Shown: positions 37,096 to 47,990 of the stretch, one piece after another | How positions within the stretch are numbered: position 1 is the first letter of the stretch | Layout: each line of letters opens with the position of its first letter | NCBI GenBank assembly: GCA_024516155.1 | Contig: JAJJXM010000004.1 | Coordinates: 620,001-684,000, forward strand | Direction: 5' to 3' | Length of the DNA: 64,000 nucleotides | Source: Pyronema omphalodes | Lineage: Eukaryota > Ascomycota > Pezizomycetes > Pezizales > Pyronemataceae | Position numbers and translations under genes: made by a program | Notes under the pieces: model-generated | What the model saw: the letters and a program-made list of their open reading frames with translations, nothing else | Databases searched by the model: none | Told to the model about the DNA's origin: nothing

Positions 37096-38665
37096 CTACG
37101 CAGCAATCTTTGGGGAGTACTTTGCAGCGGCTTGATCAAAGAGGTCGGATTTTGCTTTAAGGTCTTGAAGGAAGATATGGTTTGGTGCTACGGTTTGTAG
37201 TGTGCTGGGGAAAAAAAAAGAGAAGAGTTAGCATTCTTCCTCCTTCATCCCACCCCCCCACCCCCCATCCCACAGGAAAGAAACATACCTCATAACCTCC
37301 TCGGTCTCCTTCCCAGCCAAAACATTATGAACAACCAACGCAACCAAAGCCTCTGGGAAATTAGGATCCTTTTCCAAAGCCATCTTAAGGGCAACCTCTG
37401 CCTCTTCTAAACGGCCGAGATGTAGCTCTGCGATAGCTTGGCCGGTGAGGGTTTGTGCGGAGCTGGAAATTGGCGCTTGTGCTAGCTCTTCGTAGACGTA
37501 GAAGCTTTGTTGGTATTTTTCGGCGCCCTGGGGGGTTTGTTAGTGGTGTTGAGCTGGGTTGGGGATGGCTTTTATGGTCAGTTGGGTGGGGAATATGGGG
37601 AACATGAGAAATATGTGTGGTTTGAGTAGCATTGCTGCTTGTCTTGTCATGAGTTCCCCTTAGGGTTACAGCTAGGGTTCCATCGTTCCCTCAAGGGCTG
37701 CTTGAACTTTGTTTCCAGCAGCACCTGCAGCCCAGCATCAAGGTATAGGATATAGTATATGCCGGTGGCAGTTGCACTCAAAATCTCAAGTAGGAATTAG
37801 GGCAGGGTTGGGATTAGGGCATTACCTGTCTAAGTCCAACCCATGATTCGGCAAGGTTAACCAACATCGAGTCCTGAGCCCACTTTTTGGCCGCGGTGAC
37901 TTCCTTAATAGCTAAGTCTGTTCGGTTCTGAGAAAGACGGATGTAGACCATTAAAGACAAACTATGAAGGCAACAGTTAGCTCAAGCCCTTTATATATCC
38001 CCCGCGGTAGAAAGCTTCCAAGCTCAACTCGGAGGTGACCATCTATTCAGCTCTCGTGCAATATCCAGGAAAACTCACGCCTCCAAAGATCCCTGATGTC
38101 CCTTCAAAACCTCAACCGCCTCCTCAAGTCTTCCTTCTCTAACCAGTACCATTCCGCCCAATACCTGAACCGTCTCATTATCCTTGCTCTCCTTGATCAA
38201 CGCCTCCACCTTTGCTACAGCCTCCTCCGTCTCGCCAGTCACATACTGAGCGAAAGCTTTCACTGCCTGTAGCTCAACGGACCCCTCAACATCTGAAGAA
38301 GCAAGCTCAAACTCGTTAAGAACCGCTGCGGCTTCGCCGGATAGGATACGTGCGCGGAGTTGGAGGATACGGGCTGTAGTTTGGTTTGAGGCGGAGAGAC
38401 TAGAGATGGGGAAATTGATGACGGTAGAGTAGATGCCTTGGTGGAAGGCGTTATGGAGGGTTAGAAGCTCTAGGGGGCGTTAGCTAAGGTTTAATTTATT
38501 GGACTTTATTGGACTTGGTAGAAAAGCTTCCTGTCAAGGTCGGGGGTTTGTGGAGCTTCGGACCCGGCTTCAGAGGTCGAGGAGCTGTGGGTACAGAGGG
38601 GGATGGGATATTTTCGGGGGGATTGAGTCATAACGCGTACCTCCTTCGGCGGAAAATGGATCCAT
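37096..38665 (-). CDS. sec28: coatomer epsilon subunit (epsilon-COP)
   Basis: Epsilon-COP stabilises alpha-COP in the COPI coat for Golgi-to-ER retrograde transport. Exons (minus): 38665-38641, 38469-38079, 37961-37826, 37527-37289 and 37204-37096, all in phase, give 299 residues, the usual length. The protein starts MDPFSAEGELLTLHNAFHQG, the typical fungal start, and its first exon is only 25 nt. The body is helical TPR-like repeats (AFAQYVTGETEEAV, VLGGMVLVREGRLEEAVEVL, LVNLAESWVGLRQ, AELHLGRLEEAEVALKMALE). The C-terminus HIFLQDLKAKSDLFDQAAAKY is the conserved end of the family. It is divergently arranged with taf12, with about 1 kb between the starts; a GTCACGTG motif lies about 140 bp upstream of the ATG. 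Confidence 0.93.
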
Positions 38666-39641
38666 TGTTTATTGCTGTCTGAAATATACCGGAGGTGTTT
38701 TGGTGGGGTAGTTGATGGAGGTCGCCTGGCAGAGATGTGGTTTAGACGAACAGGCGATACGTGGCGCGTAGAGCTGCCACCGCCACGGAGGTGGGGTGCG
38801 CCACAGGTCACGTGATATGGATGTCTTTCTGCGTCCGAAGGAGAGTTCGGTTGATTGAGGTTAATGTATGCTAGGTATACATATATATATATATTTGGAC
38901 ATTTTGTGTTAATTATCCATGCTCTGTGGTGCTGTCTTTTGGGGAATTTGTTGCCCAGGTGAAGAAGGTTATGGTTTGCTCAAATACATAGCTTGGTTGA
39001 AGCTATTCACTGCGGGCCTTGTTTGTAGCCCTATTCCCCAAGATTCCTGCCTCATAATAATAATGCAGTCAGTAAATGTATTTCTAAAATGCCTAGATAT
39101 TTCTTTGTAAATCTGCCTTCTTTGGGCTTTCCGAAGTCTTGCCATGAAGCGATGCCTTTTGTGACTACTAAAAATACAAGTGCGATTCTGACGGGTAACG
39201 AGGCTACCTTTCCTACATCCCATCTCTCTCACTCTATATCAGTCTACAATTTGCATTCAGTCCCAGCATTTGCTCTCTTCGTTGCAACTTTTGGACCCCC
39301 CCAGTAACGCCCCATCACTGCTTGACTTTCATTCGTATACCTTTGTTCTAACACTTCCCAGGATTCGCGCCTTGCTATAAACAGAGTAGAACTCTTGATT
39401 CCACTCCAACCGAACATCACAGAGAAGGAAACATATTCTTCTCCGATCACAAACCGCGTTTTATCGATCGCCATCAAGGATTCAGAGCTCGTTCATTTCC
39501 TTCAACACACAACGCTGTCTCAAGGAAGGCTGAAAGCACTCTATCTAATCCCTGCCCTGCACTTACCTCATACGTCCACGCCTATCAACCTCAGACGTTC
39601 TTCGCGCGCAGCATCACCACCTCTCTACGCCCCGCGCGCGT
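38666..39641. other. divergent promoter region between epsilon-COP and TAF12
   Basis: 976 bp separate the two start codons. Seen in it: the CACGTG site, a TATATATA run at about 38880-38893 and C-rich leader sequence before the TAF12 ATG. No gene is supported inside. Confidence 0.5.
38807..38816. promoter_or_regulatory. CACGTG (bHLH/Cbf1-type) site
   Basis: GTCACGTGAT contains the palindromic CACGTG core in RTCACGTG context, the recognition form of Cbf1-type bHLH factors. It lies in the divergent epsilon-COP/TAF12 spacer, 142 bp from the epsilon-COP start codon. Function is inferred from the motif alone. Confidence 0.4.
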
Positions 39642-42408
39642 ATGTCCAACCCTCCCATAAAGCGCAAACTCAGTCCTTCGTTATCACCAACCTCAGCGCC
39701 CGCTCCGAAGCACCTACGACTATCACCATCTTCTGGACAGTCTCTTTCAGCATCCGACGTCATGGCTTCGCAACCCCCGCGCGCCGGAATGCCACCCGGA
39801 CTATCGATGCCTCAACAACAAATTATCTCCGCAATTCTTTCGCAGCCTATACTCCCAGAAGATCAACGAGCAAAGTACGTTAACGGTATCAACCATTTAC
39901 GCCAAACAGTTGGAGAAAAAGGTGTAAACACCCCCGAGGGTGCTCAGGCGCAACAGAAATTAGACAAGATCTTTATTCACCTCCGAGGAATTGTACAACG
40001 ACATCAGCAAGCTCAGATTGTTGCGGCAGGTGGAACAGTACCGGCGACTGGAGTGGCTCCAAATGCTGCGGCTGGACAACCTGCTGCAGCCGCTGCTGCT
40101 CAGGCTGCTACTCAGGCTGCTGCTCAAGCCGCTGCAATGGGAATTAATGTTACTGGTTTAACAAGTTCACAGAGCTGGACGCCGCCAACTGGACTCACGC
40201 CACAGCAAGAAATGAACTGGAGGGCAGATATTGGAATCAAACTCCAAGCTTTAAGTGCGAAGTTGGCGCAGGCGAAAAAGGGGTTGGCAGAGATGAACAC
40301 TGTTCTTCAGTCCGGAACGCTACCACCGGAACAGGAATTACAAACAAAGAAGAGGATGCAGGAAACCCAGGCCGCCTATAATCAGTACAAGGATGTGTTG
40401 GCCACTTTTTACAATAATCAGAGGAAGGTTATGGGTGCGAGAGCTGAGGGGGAGAAGCCGGCGATGCAGGGACAACAGGGTGGACCGGCCGGACAGGGTG
40501 CTCAGCAGATGAATCAGCAGCAGCAACAACAGCAACAGCAGCAGATGAATCAGCAGCAGCAGCAACAACAACAGCAGCAGCCCCAACAGCAGCCTCAGCA
40601 GCAACAACAACAGCAAAACCCCCAACTTCAGCAGCAGCAGCAGCAGCAACAACAGCAGCAGGCAGCTCAGGCTCAGGCTCAAGCACAAGCGCAAGCGCAA
40701 GCTCAGGCTCAAGCCCAGGCCCAGGCCCAGGCTCAAGCTCAGGCTCAGGCTCAGGCTCAACAGGAGCAGCAGCAACAGCAGCAGCGTGAAGCTCAAGCGC
40801 AAGCGCAGGCGCAGGCGCAACAGCAGGCACAACTCCAGGCTCAACAGCAGCAGCAACGGGAACAAGCCGCTCAAGTTCAAGCACAGCAGCAAGCGGCAGC
40901 ACGACAAGCGCAAGAACAAGCGCAGCTTCGAGCCCAGCAAGCTCAAGTGCAGAATCCTCAGCAGCAGCAGCAGCAGCAGCAGGCACAACTCCAGGCCCAG
41001 CAGCAGCAACAGCTACAACATCAGCAACAGCAACAGCAACAAGCTCAAGCTCCACCACAGTCTCAACCACAGATCGGACAACAACAACCCCCTCAACAGC
41101 AACAGAACCCTCAGCTGCAACAACAGCAACAGCAACGACCAATTCCCACACAACAAAATATGCTTCACCATCAGCAAGCCCAGCCTGTTCCGGGTCAACC
41201 ACGGCCAGTAGGCCAACAAATGCCACAACAACCCCTCCAACAAATCCCCCCCACTCCCATCCAGCGTGTTTCAACCCCCGTGGATCGTGCTGGTTCCCCA
41301 CCAAACGTAAACTCGCACGTCAACATGGCCAACCAGCAGCGCCAGCAAGTTCCTCAGGCGATGTCCCCTAACCAGCCATCGATGCAGCTTCCCCCACAAC
41401 AGCAGATGCAGGTACCTCAAGGAGTTCCTCAGGGTATGCAACAGCAGCAAGTTCCCCAAGGCATGCAGACACAGCAGCAGCAAGTCCAACAGCAACAAGC
41501 CGCCATGGGCCGTTCACCAGCTCCTGGTACCCCTATGACGGCAGGCCCCAACTCACCTGCTCCACCTCGACCTGGTAGTGCTGCGCCACAGCAGCAGCAG
41601 CAGCCTCAACGTCCCCAAAGTGCCGCCGGTACCCCCATCCAGCAACAACCTCAGCAGCAGATTCCGGGACAACCCGGCCAGCAACAGCAAATCCCACGTC
41701 CACAATCCGCTATTCCTCAACAGGTTCCTCAAAACCAACAACAGGCCCAGCAGCAACAGCAGCGCATGCCTATCCCAAGTACCTTGTCGGTTCCTCAACC
41801 AGTTCCCGTAGCCATTCCTGCGCCAAGACCTTCCTTATCTGGTGGTGCAAATAATGCTGGAAATACTATTATGGGAACTCCTGCGATGATTAAGCAACCG
41901 GCTTTTGAATTTGATGGCGAGGGTATGAGTTTACTTTCGAAGAGAAAGCTGGAGGAATTGGTGAAGCAGATTGATCCGGATGAGAGATTGGATCCGGATG
42001 TTGAAGAGGTAAGATTTTCCTTAATCCTGAGTGCATAGCGGAGCAAGGCAAAGCAAAAATACTATTGCAACAAGCCAGCTCTTCAACCCATTCGAATTGC
42101 TTTCATATGACAATTGAATTCATACTAACGTATCCCTCCAGTGTATCCTCGAACTCGTAGATGAATTCATCGACACAATCACTAGCACTGCCTGTAAGAT
42201 GGCCAAGTTACGTGGCTCCGATACTCTCGATATTAAAGATATTCAAATCATCCTCGAACGGAACTGGAATATTAGAATCCCAGGTTATTCGGCGGATGAA
42301 ATTAGAACTGTGAGGAAATTTAATCCGGCTCCGGGTTATCATCATAAAATGAATGCTCTTATTGCTCATAAGCAGATGGCGCAGAGTAATGGGAAGGGTG
42401 ATGTTTAA
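39642..42408 (+). CDS. taf12: TFIID/SAGA subunit Taf12
   Basis: Taf12 is the H2B-like histone-fold subunit shared by TFIID and SAGA, paired with Taf4 or Ada1. Two exons, 39642-42008 and 42142-42408, give 877 residues. The histone fold is C-terminal: LSKRKLEELVKQIDPDERLDPDVEE, then across the intron CILELVDEFIDTITSTACKMAK, LDIKDIQIILERNWNIRIPG and PGYHHKMNALIAHKQ. An N-terminal helical block (about 190-270, LTPQQEMNWRADIG, LAQAKKGLAEMN) is also a fungal Taf12 feature. Between them, about 287-730 is Gln-rich, with poly-Q tracts and an Ala-Gln dipeptide run of roughly 30 residues (about 341-375). The intron splits the alpha-2 region at a phase-0 site. A downstream ATG (MASQPPRAG) could give a shorter form. 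Confidence 0.94.
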
Positions 42409-43663
42409 GCATGGCGGAAGGAGGGGGGAAGGGGGGATGCTTGGAACCGGTGGGTGGGTGGGTGGTGTTGTGCAATGCCGGGGAGGAAAGAGAGACAAGA
42501 GGTGCTTGGTTACACTTTTTTTTTTCTTTTTTTTTTTTTTTTAACTTTCATAATGGAATATATAGTACTTAGTTGCTAGAATGCGGAAAAAGCAAGAAAG
42601 CAGATACATACATACCTATTACTTTTTATTTTTTAAAACGGTTTTTTTTTAAAAGTATGAAAGATTGAAAGATTACTAAGATTAAAGATTAAAAGGTTAA
42701 GAGATTAAAGATTGAAAGATTAAAGATTGAAAGGATGCCATAAGATTCGATGAGTTGGAATGAAAGATATGAAATTAAGAAGATACGGGTGCTGGTATGG
42801 GAAATTGGGGGGTTTTTTTTTGTTGTTTGTTTTTGTTTTTTGTTTGAATTGAGTGGTTTTGTAATTATGGTTGAATGTCATGTCATGGTTGGGTGTTTTT
42901 TTGTTTGTTGTTTTTGTTTTTGTTATTTTGTTTTGAGGATGAAGATGGGATTAAGAATGAGGAACAGGTTGAGGGCCAGGCTTTGTGTTTAAGAAAATAA
43001 AGTTAAATACGAAATAAAAGGTGACGTTACAATGATTCATCGAGCCGTCGTGGTGTGGTGTTATGTGTGTGTGATGATACGAAGAGAATAAGAATAGAAG
43101 AGAAATGAAAAGTTGATTATAAGCTAATAGATAGGAATAATATAAATGATATAATGGAATTATTTCTTGGAGGTTTGGAGGTTTGGGGCTTACTATTTTC
43201 TTTTTTTGGAGGGCGGGGGGTTTTTTTGGGTGTGGCGGTGTGGAGATGTTGAGATGCGGGGATGGATAATGTCTGAGGTTGGTAGGTGGAAGGATATATT
43301 GGAGGTATAGTTGGAAGGATAGTTGGGTAAAAGAATGGTTAGAAGGGTGGTTGGAAGGATAGTTATCAGGATAGTTATCAGGATAGTTATCAGGATAGTT
43401 ATCAGGATAGTTATCAGGATAGTTACTTTAGGTAGTGAGAGTTATCTTAGGTAGTGAGAGTTATCTTAGGTAGTGAGAGTTATCTTAGGTAGTGAAAGGT
43501 TGTTGCTAGGGACTTAGACTTAGACTTAGTACATAGCAGTAATGAAATTGATGTTAAGGTTGATATACCGTAGTTTACATTTCATATTCTAAATAATCAA
43601 CATCTACATTATCAAGCATATCTATAATTATATTCATCCAGGGCTCATATTATTCATATTCAA

Positions 43664-43930
43664 AGTTCCCAGAGTTCCCAGAGTTCCCAGAGTTCCCAGA
43701 GTTCCCAGAGTTCCCAGAGTTCCCAGAGTTCCCAGAGTTCCCAGAGTTCCCAGAGTTCCCAGACTTCCCAGAGTTCCCAGAGTTCCCAGAGTTCCCAGAG
43801 TTCCCAGAGTTCCCAGAGGTTCCAGAGGTTCCAGAGTTTTCAAAGTTCCCAGAGTTCCCAGAGTTCCCAGAGTTCCCAGAGTTCCCAGAGTTCCCAGAGG
43901 TTCCAGAGATTTCAGAGACTTCAGAGGTTT
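43664..43930. repeat. minisatellite, 9-bp unit AGTTCCCAG
   Basis: About 28 copies of AGTTCCCAG in two blocks, separated and bordered by AGGTTCCAG variants. The 9-bp period gives a spurious GTLGTLGTL reading frame on the minus strand. Confidence 0.93.
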
Positions 43931-44095
43931 CTATATTGCGTACAACGAGAGATACTGTAGTTTAAATAGTAACTTTTATTACCCAGGTATGTAGTCTACA
44001 CGACTAACATAAATATGGTGTGTGTATTTACCGAAAAGGTTGTTGATACTGTGATATACTTCGCTAGTTTTCGCTAGTTTTCGATTTCTGTTTCA

Positions 44096-44284
<189 letters not shown>

Positions 44285-45160
44285 TTAGAAAAGGATGAGG
44301 GTGGGGTGGAAATATACTTGGGTCCCTGAGATTCTGAGATTCTGATACTTCAACAGAACCCAGCACCGGATATCTTGGATTTGATATTACGCACCTATCT
44401 ATCTTCTAATGAATTAAGTCAAATTATAACTATGCATATTATACACACTCTAGCTATGCTATATCTATATATATCTACATATAGCTATAAATATGAATCC
44501 ACAACCGGTTTAACTCTTCAAATCAAATCATAGCACATCAAGTCCAAACCGAAACCGAAACTAACGTCAACACTGCCATACTGCAAAACCCAAAACTCAA
44601 CGAAATTTGTAATTGATGATATCTAGTATGTAAATTGAAGCTATGGTAAAACTAAAGGAAAGCTGAAAAGAATGCACGCAAAACAAAACAACGCAAAACA
44701 CAAAACGCAATATGGAATATGAACTTGATTGAAAATGCTAAAAAACTTAATTGAAAATGCTAACAACAAAAACAAAATGCAAACTTTAGATGCAAACTCA
44801 AGATGCGGGGAAAAAATAGACACAAAATAGACAGACAGAAAATTGACAGAAAATATAACTGTTATGTAAAACATCAAAGGAAAGCCTTCGCATGCCTGAT
44901 TACCAATTACCTTCATGCTCGTAATCCCCTCCTACACATTTCCCAATACTGACTAATACCAATGTCATCCTGCCCTTATGCAGGGTATGTTGACCTTCTG
45001 CGGCGCTATTCCGTCGTTCTTAACATCTCACCTATCATGCACTCATAACCTTATACCCCATGCCCTTCTTCATTCTTCTCATCTTCCTTCTTCCATCAAA
45101 ACTCAGTCTATTACACCCCCCAATCCTCTTCCCACTCCCCCCATATTCCATATCCCATCT

Positions 45161-45774
45161 CTAAATCCGATCCAACGTCGGTGGTTTCTCCGCAAACAAC
45201 ACACCCCAAATCCTAACAAGAGACTCATAACCAACCTGATCTCCCGCTCTCAAAACATTTGCAGCATCAACATTTAGCGGGGATGTAATTTCCGGTTCCG
45301 ATAAGAGATGTGAAACGGCTTCTACGGTTTTTTCGATTGTGTATAAAGGACTCCAAGCTGTGCCTCGGAGGAGGTCTAGACAGATTTCTCCAGTCTATAT
45401 TAATGTCAGTTTCTGTCTTGTCCATTCCCTAGTCCCTAGTCCATAGTCCATAGTCTCAAGTTCCCAGTCCCCCCTCCTCCCCCCCACCCAGAATAGAATC
45501 TCACCTTATCATGCACATTCGGATGCAACACAGGAGTCTTAAAAGTCAGCACAGGCGGTTGCTGAGGATAAGTCTCAGGAATCTGTATATCAATCTTCCA
45601 CCTGCACCCTTCATACGCGGTGCCGCGAGGTCCTAGTAAAATACAGGACCAGTGTAGGATGTCATCGTCGGATATGGGTCCTAGATCTTCCATGTATTGC
45701 GAGGAGACTCCGGGTTGGTGCTTTTTTAATTCTTGTAGGAGACGACGGGAGGCGGGGGATTGTGAGGAGGACAT
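45161..45774 (-). CDS. pex4: peroxisomal ubiquitin-conjugating enzyme Pex4
   Basis: This E2 mono-ubiquitinates the import receptor Pex5 for recycling from the peroxisome membrane. Two exons, 45774-45505 and 45394-45161, joined in phase 0, give 167 residues. The E2 fold is complete: N-terminal helix (SRRLLQELKKH), WSCILLGPRGTAYEG, YPQQPPVLTFKTPVLHPNVH with HPN at 84-86, and the active cysteine in TGEICLDLL (Cys95), then TAWSPLYTIEKTVEAV. Assignment to Pex4 rather than another E2 rests on the C-terminal half: LLSEPEITSPLNVDAANVLR and AGDQVGYESLVRIWG, matching the Pex4 pattern SPLN/DxDxxNxxRxGD. The tail after that (FAEKPPTLDRI) is not diagnostic. A TCACGTGA motif lies about 0.5 kb upstream. Confidence 0.87.
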
Positions 45775-46656
45775 GGTGATGTGGTGGGCGGGCTTCGGAC
45801 TTCGCGGAGTGGAGGAGAAGAAAACGGCGGCGGCGGTGGTGGTAGTGGTGGTGGTGGTAGTGGTAGTGGTACTCTGTATTATCAGGCACTGAGATATACC
45901 ACAGGTGGCGCTGAAGAACTATCCCGAATTATTCGGTAGTCCAAGAATCCAGGAATGTGCTTTTAGGCTGGGTGCCTGTATATCGGTATTCGGCGGTAGC
46001 GGTGACGGTGGCGGGTATGGTGGTAGTAGTTCCAAATCCAGACGCAGTTGACAATTGTTGAGATTCTGCGACGCTTCGGCGGTGGGTTTTTGAAGTTTCC
46101 GGTGTACGAATGAGAGGTAATAGTTGGCGGTGTTCGGTTCAGCTAGAAAAGGTTGTGGTGTTTCGACGTGTTGGGGTGTGTGCAGATGCGTTGGTTTGTC
46201 TATGATTGCTGCTGCTGGTCGCTGGTCGCTGGTGGATTGTGGTTACACAAAGCTAGCTGGCTGGAATTTGGAAGCTAGAGTTGGGTAGCTAGCCAGCCAA
46301 TCACGTGAAGGATAACACGCGGGGACTATTGTTTCGTGGACGCGGTCGGAGGGATCATGCGAATTAAAGTGGTTAAGAGTTGAGTTAAGATTTAGAATTC
46401 ACTGGGACGGGCCGTGGTTTGTGTTTTGGAATTTAGTTTTTTTCGGTATGATAGGTTTAGATTGGTTGCACTTGAGATGCAGAGAATGTGCACGACGGAA
46501 CGGATTGCACTTTAGCTGCCAGGAATACCAAAATATTCAGTGGCGGTACAGGTATTATTTCTCAGGTATCAGCAGTATTAGGAGTATTCATAGAATGTCA
46601 AGCTAGCTATCCAATCCAATCCAATTTGCTCCCAAATCTAGGTACAGTACAATACC
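45775..46656. other. spacer upstream of pex4
   Basis: Just before the pex4 ATG the plus strand has GGCGGC and GGTGGTAGT triplet repeats (45826-45875). A TCACGTGA palindrome lies at 46301-46308. The remainder, to the end of the GT8 gene, shows no gene. Confidence 0.55.
46301..46308. promoter_or_regulatory. TCACGTGA palindrome
   Basis: This perfect 8-bp palindrome with a CACGTG core is preceded by CCAA (a CCAAT reading overlaps). It is 527 bp upstream of the pex4 start. It is a candidate bHLH site; no functional evidence beyond the motif. Confidence 0.35.
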
Positions 46657-47990
46657 TCAGAATGCATCCCTCGTCCCATTGATCTTCTCCTCTTCATATC
46701 TCCTATCCGTAACCTCCCACCACCAAGCATGAGTTTCCTCCTGCGAATCCCTTGAATCCCAAGGTTTCGGGCTCAGAATATAATGAATATTCTTAATCTC
46801 CTCATCCCTCCAAATCTCCTTATGACACCATCTAAGAGTCTTCAAAGCATTATACTTATAACTCAAACTAGTCCATCTTCCCCGAAATGTATCACTGAGC
46901 AGTGACTGATCCGCAAAAGCATAATTCATAGTTTTAGTGGGGTCCTGAATCGTCTGCATAATCTTATCAAAGAGGTCCTGATCCGGCTGTACTACAACCA
47001 AACCACCATTCATCATTCCCAAACCATAAGTTGGATCAGCACCACGGGTTTGAGCTAGATCCGGTGTAGAATGTTGACTGGTGAAACCACACACAGAGGG
47101 AATAAATGTCGTAGGATAATGCGCTTTTTTCAAGGGGTTACAAACACATGCATGGACTGCGGCGAAAACGGAATTGCCGTGGATGTCCAATGGCATCGTC
47201 ATTAGCTCGTCCATGTTTTGGCGAACTAACATGTCGCTGTCTAATAGCACGACGCGGGAGTATTCGGTCAGACGAAATGGTTGTAGCTTGCCTGGAAGGT
47301 GGATTGTCAGCTTAAGTTCATCTCTCAGACAAAGAACAGGGAATTCAGTTGCGGGACGTAAAGTAGCGTAGATTAGCGTAGAGTAGTGGGAAGCGGGAGC
47401 TAAGGATAGATGCAGTCTTCGATGACGAGGTACCAAGCTCTTTCAAGCTCTAGGAAATATCTATGACGATATTTCTTTATGCCAAGTAGGGAACCAAAGC
47501 TATGACGGGATATATTTTGGGATCCGATAGGAATTGAAGCTCAGGCCCTGGGGAACATACTCCAACAATCATAAAACCTCGTATCATTGGAATAATCATT
47601 ATCGACTTTTGGTAGTAAATATTCGACTTCCTTCTTCTGGATCCCTCGTGCATCAAGTGCTGCATGTCCTTCCGCTGGGAATGTTGATGTATAGAGGGCG
47701 ACTAATGGGTATTTTGAACCGACGGCGCGGAGGGAGTATTCCAGTGTTAGGAGCCCCGAAAGATATTTTGTGTTGGTTATGAGAGTTACCCAGGCTATGA
47801 GAGTGTGGGTGGTTAGCAGAGGACTTATAGGATGAGGGAAAGATCAAGGGGATGAGATGGGGATGAGGTTGGGGGGGGGGGGGGGGGGGATTGAATAAGA
47901 GGCATGAGAAGGTAATTCGGCGGAGAAAGCTCAGGACGTACCTTTACCCTTAGTAGGAGAAGGAGCGGTAGTGATTTCTTCAATCGTCAT
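46657..47990 (-). CDS. glycosyltransferase family 8 (glycogenin-like)
   Basis: GT8 enzymes transfer sugars from UDP-donors with retention of configuration. Exons (minus): 47990-47942, 47794-47561 and 47291-46657, in phase, give 305 residues. Conserved features: the start strand AWVTLITNTKYLSGLLTLEYSL, then VGSKYPLVALYT, RVVLLDSDMLV with the metal-binding DxD, AVHACVCNPLKKAHYP, GLGMMNGGLVVV (the NGG acceptor loop) and NYAFADQSLLSD. The C-terminal IHYILSPKPWD is the family HxxGxxKPW-type end, here with HYILSPKPW. There is no transmembrane segment or signal peptide, so a cytosolic enzyme is likely. It resembles the fungal group annotated as glycogenin-like or inositol/galactinol synthase-like GT8; the donor and acceptor cannot be told from sequence. 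Confidence 0.9.

Noticed and set aside
40338..41304. Leu- and Val-rich frames antisense to taf12
   Set aside because: CAG/CAA and GCN repeats give Leu- and Val/Ala-rich antisense frames; there is no start context, domain or splice structure.
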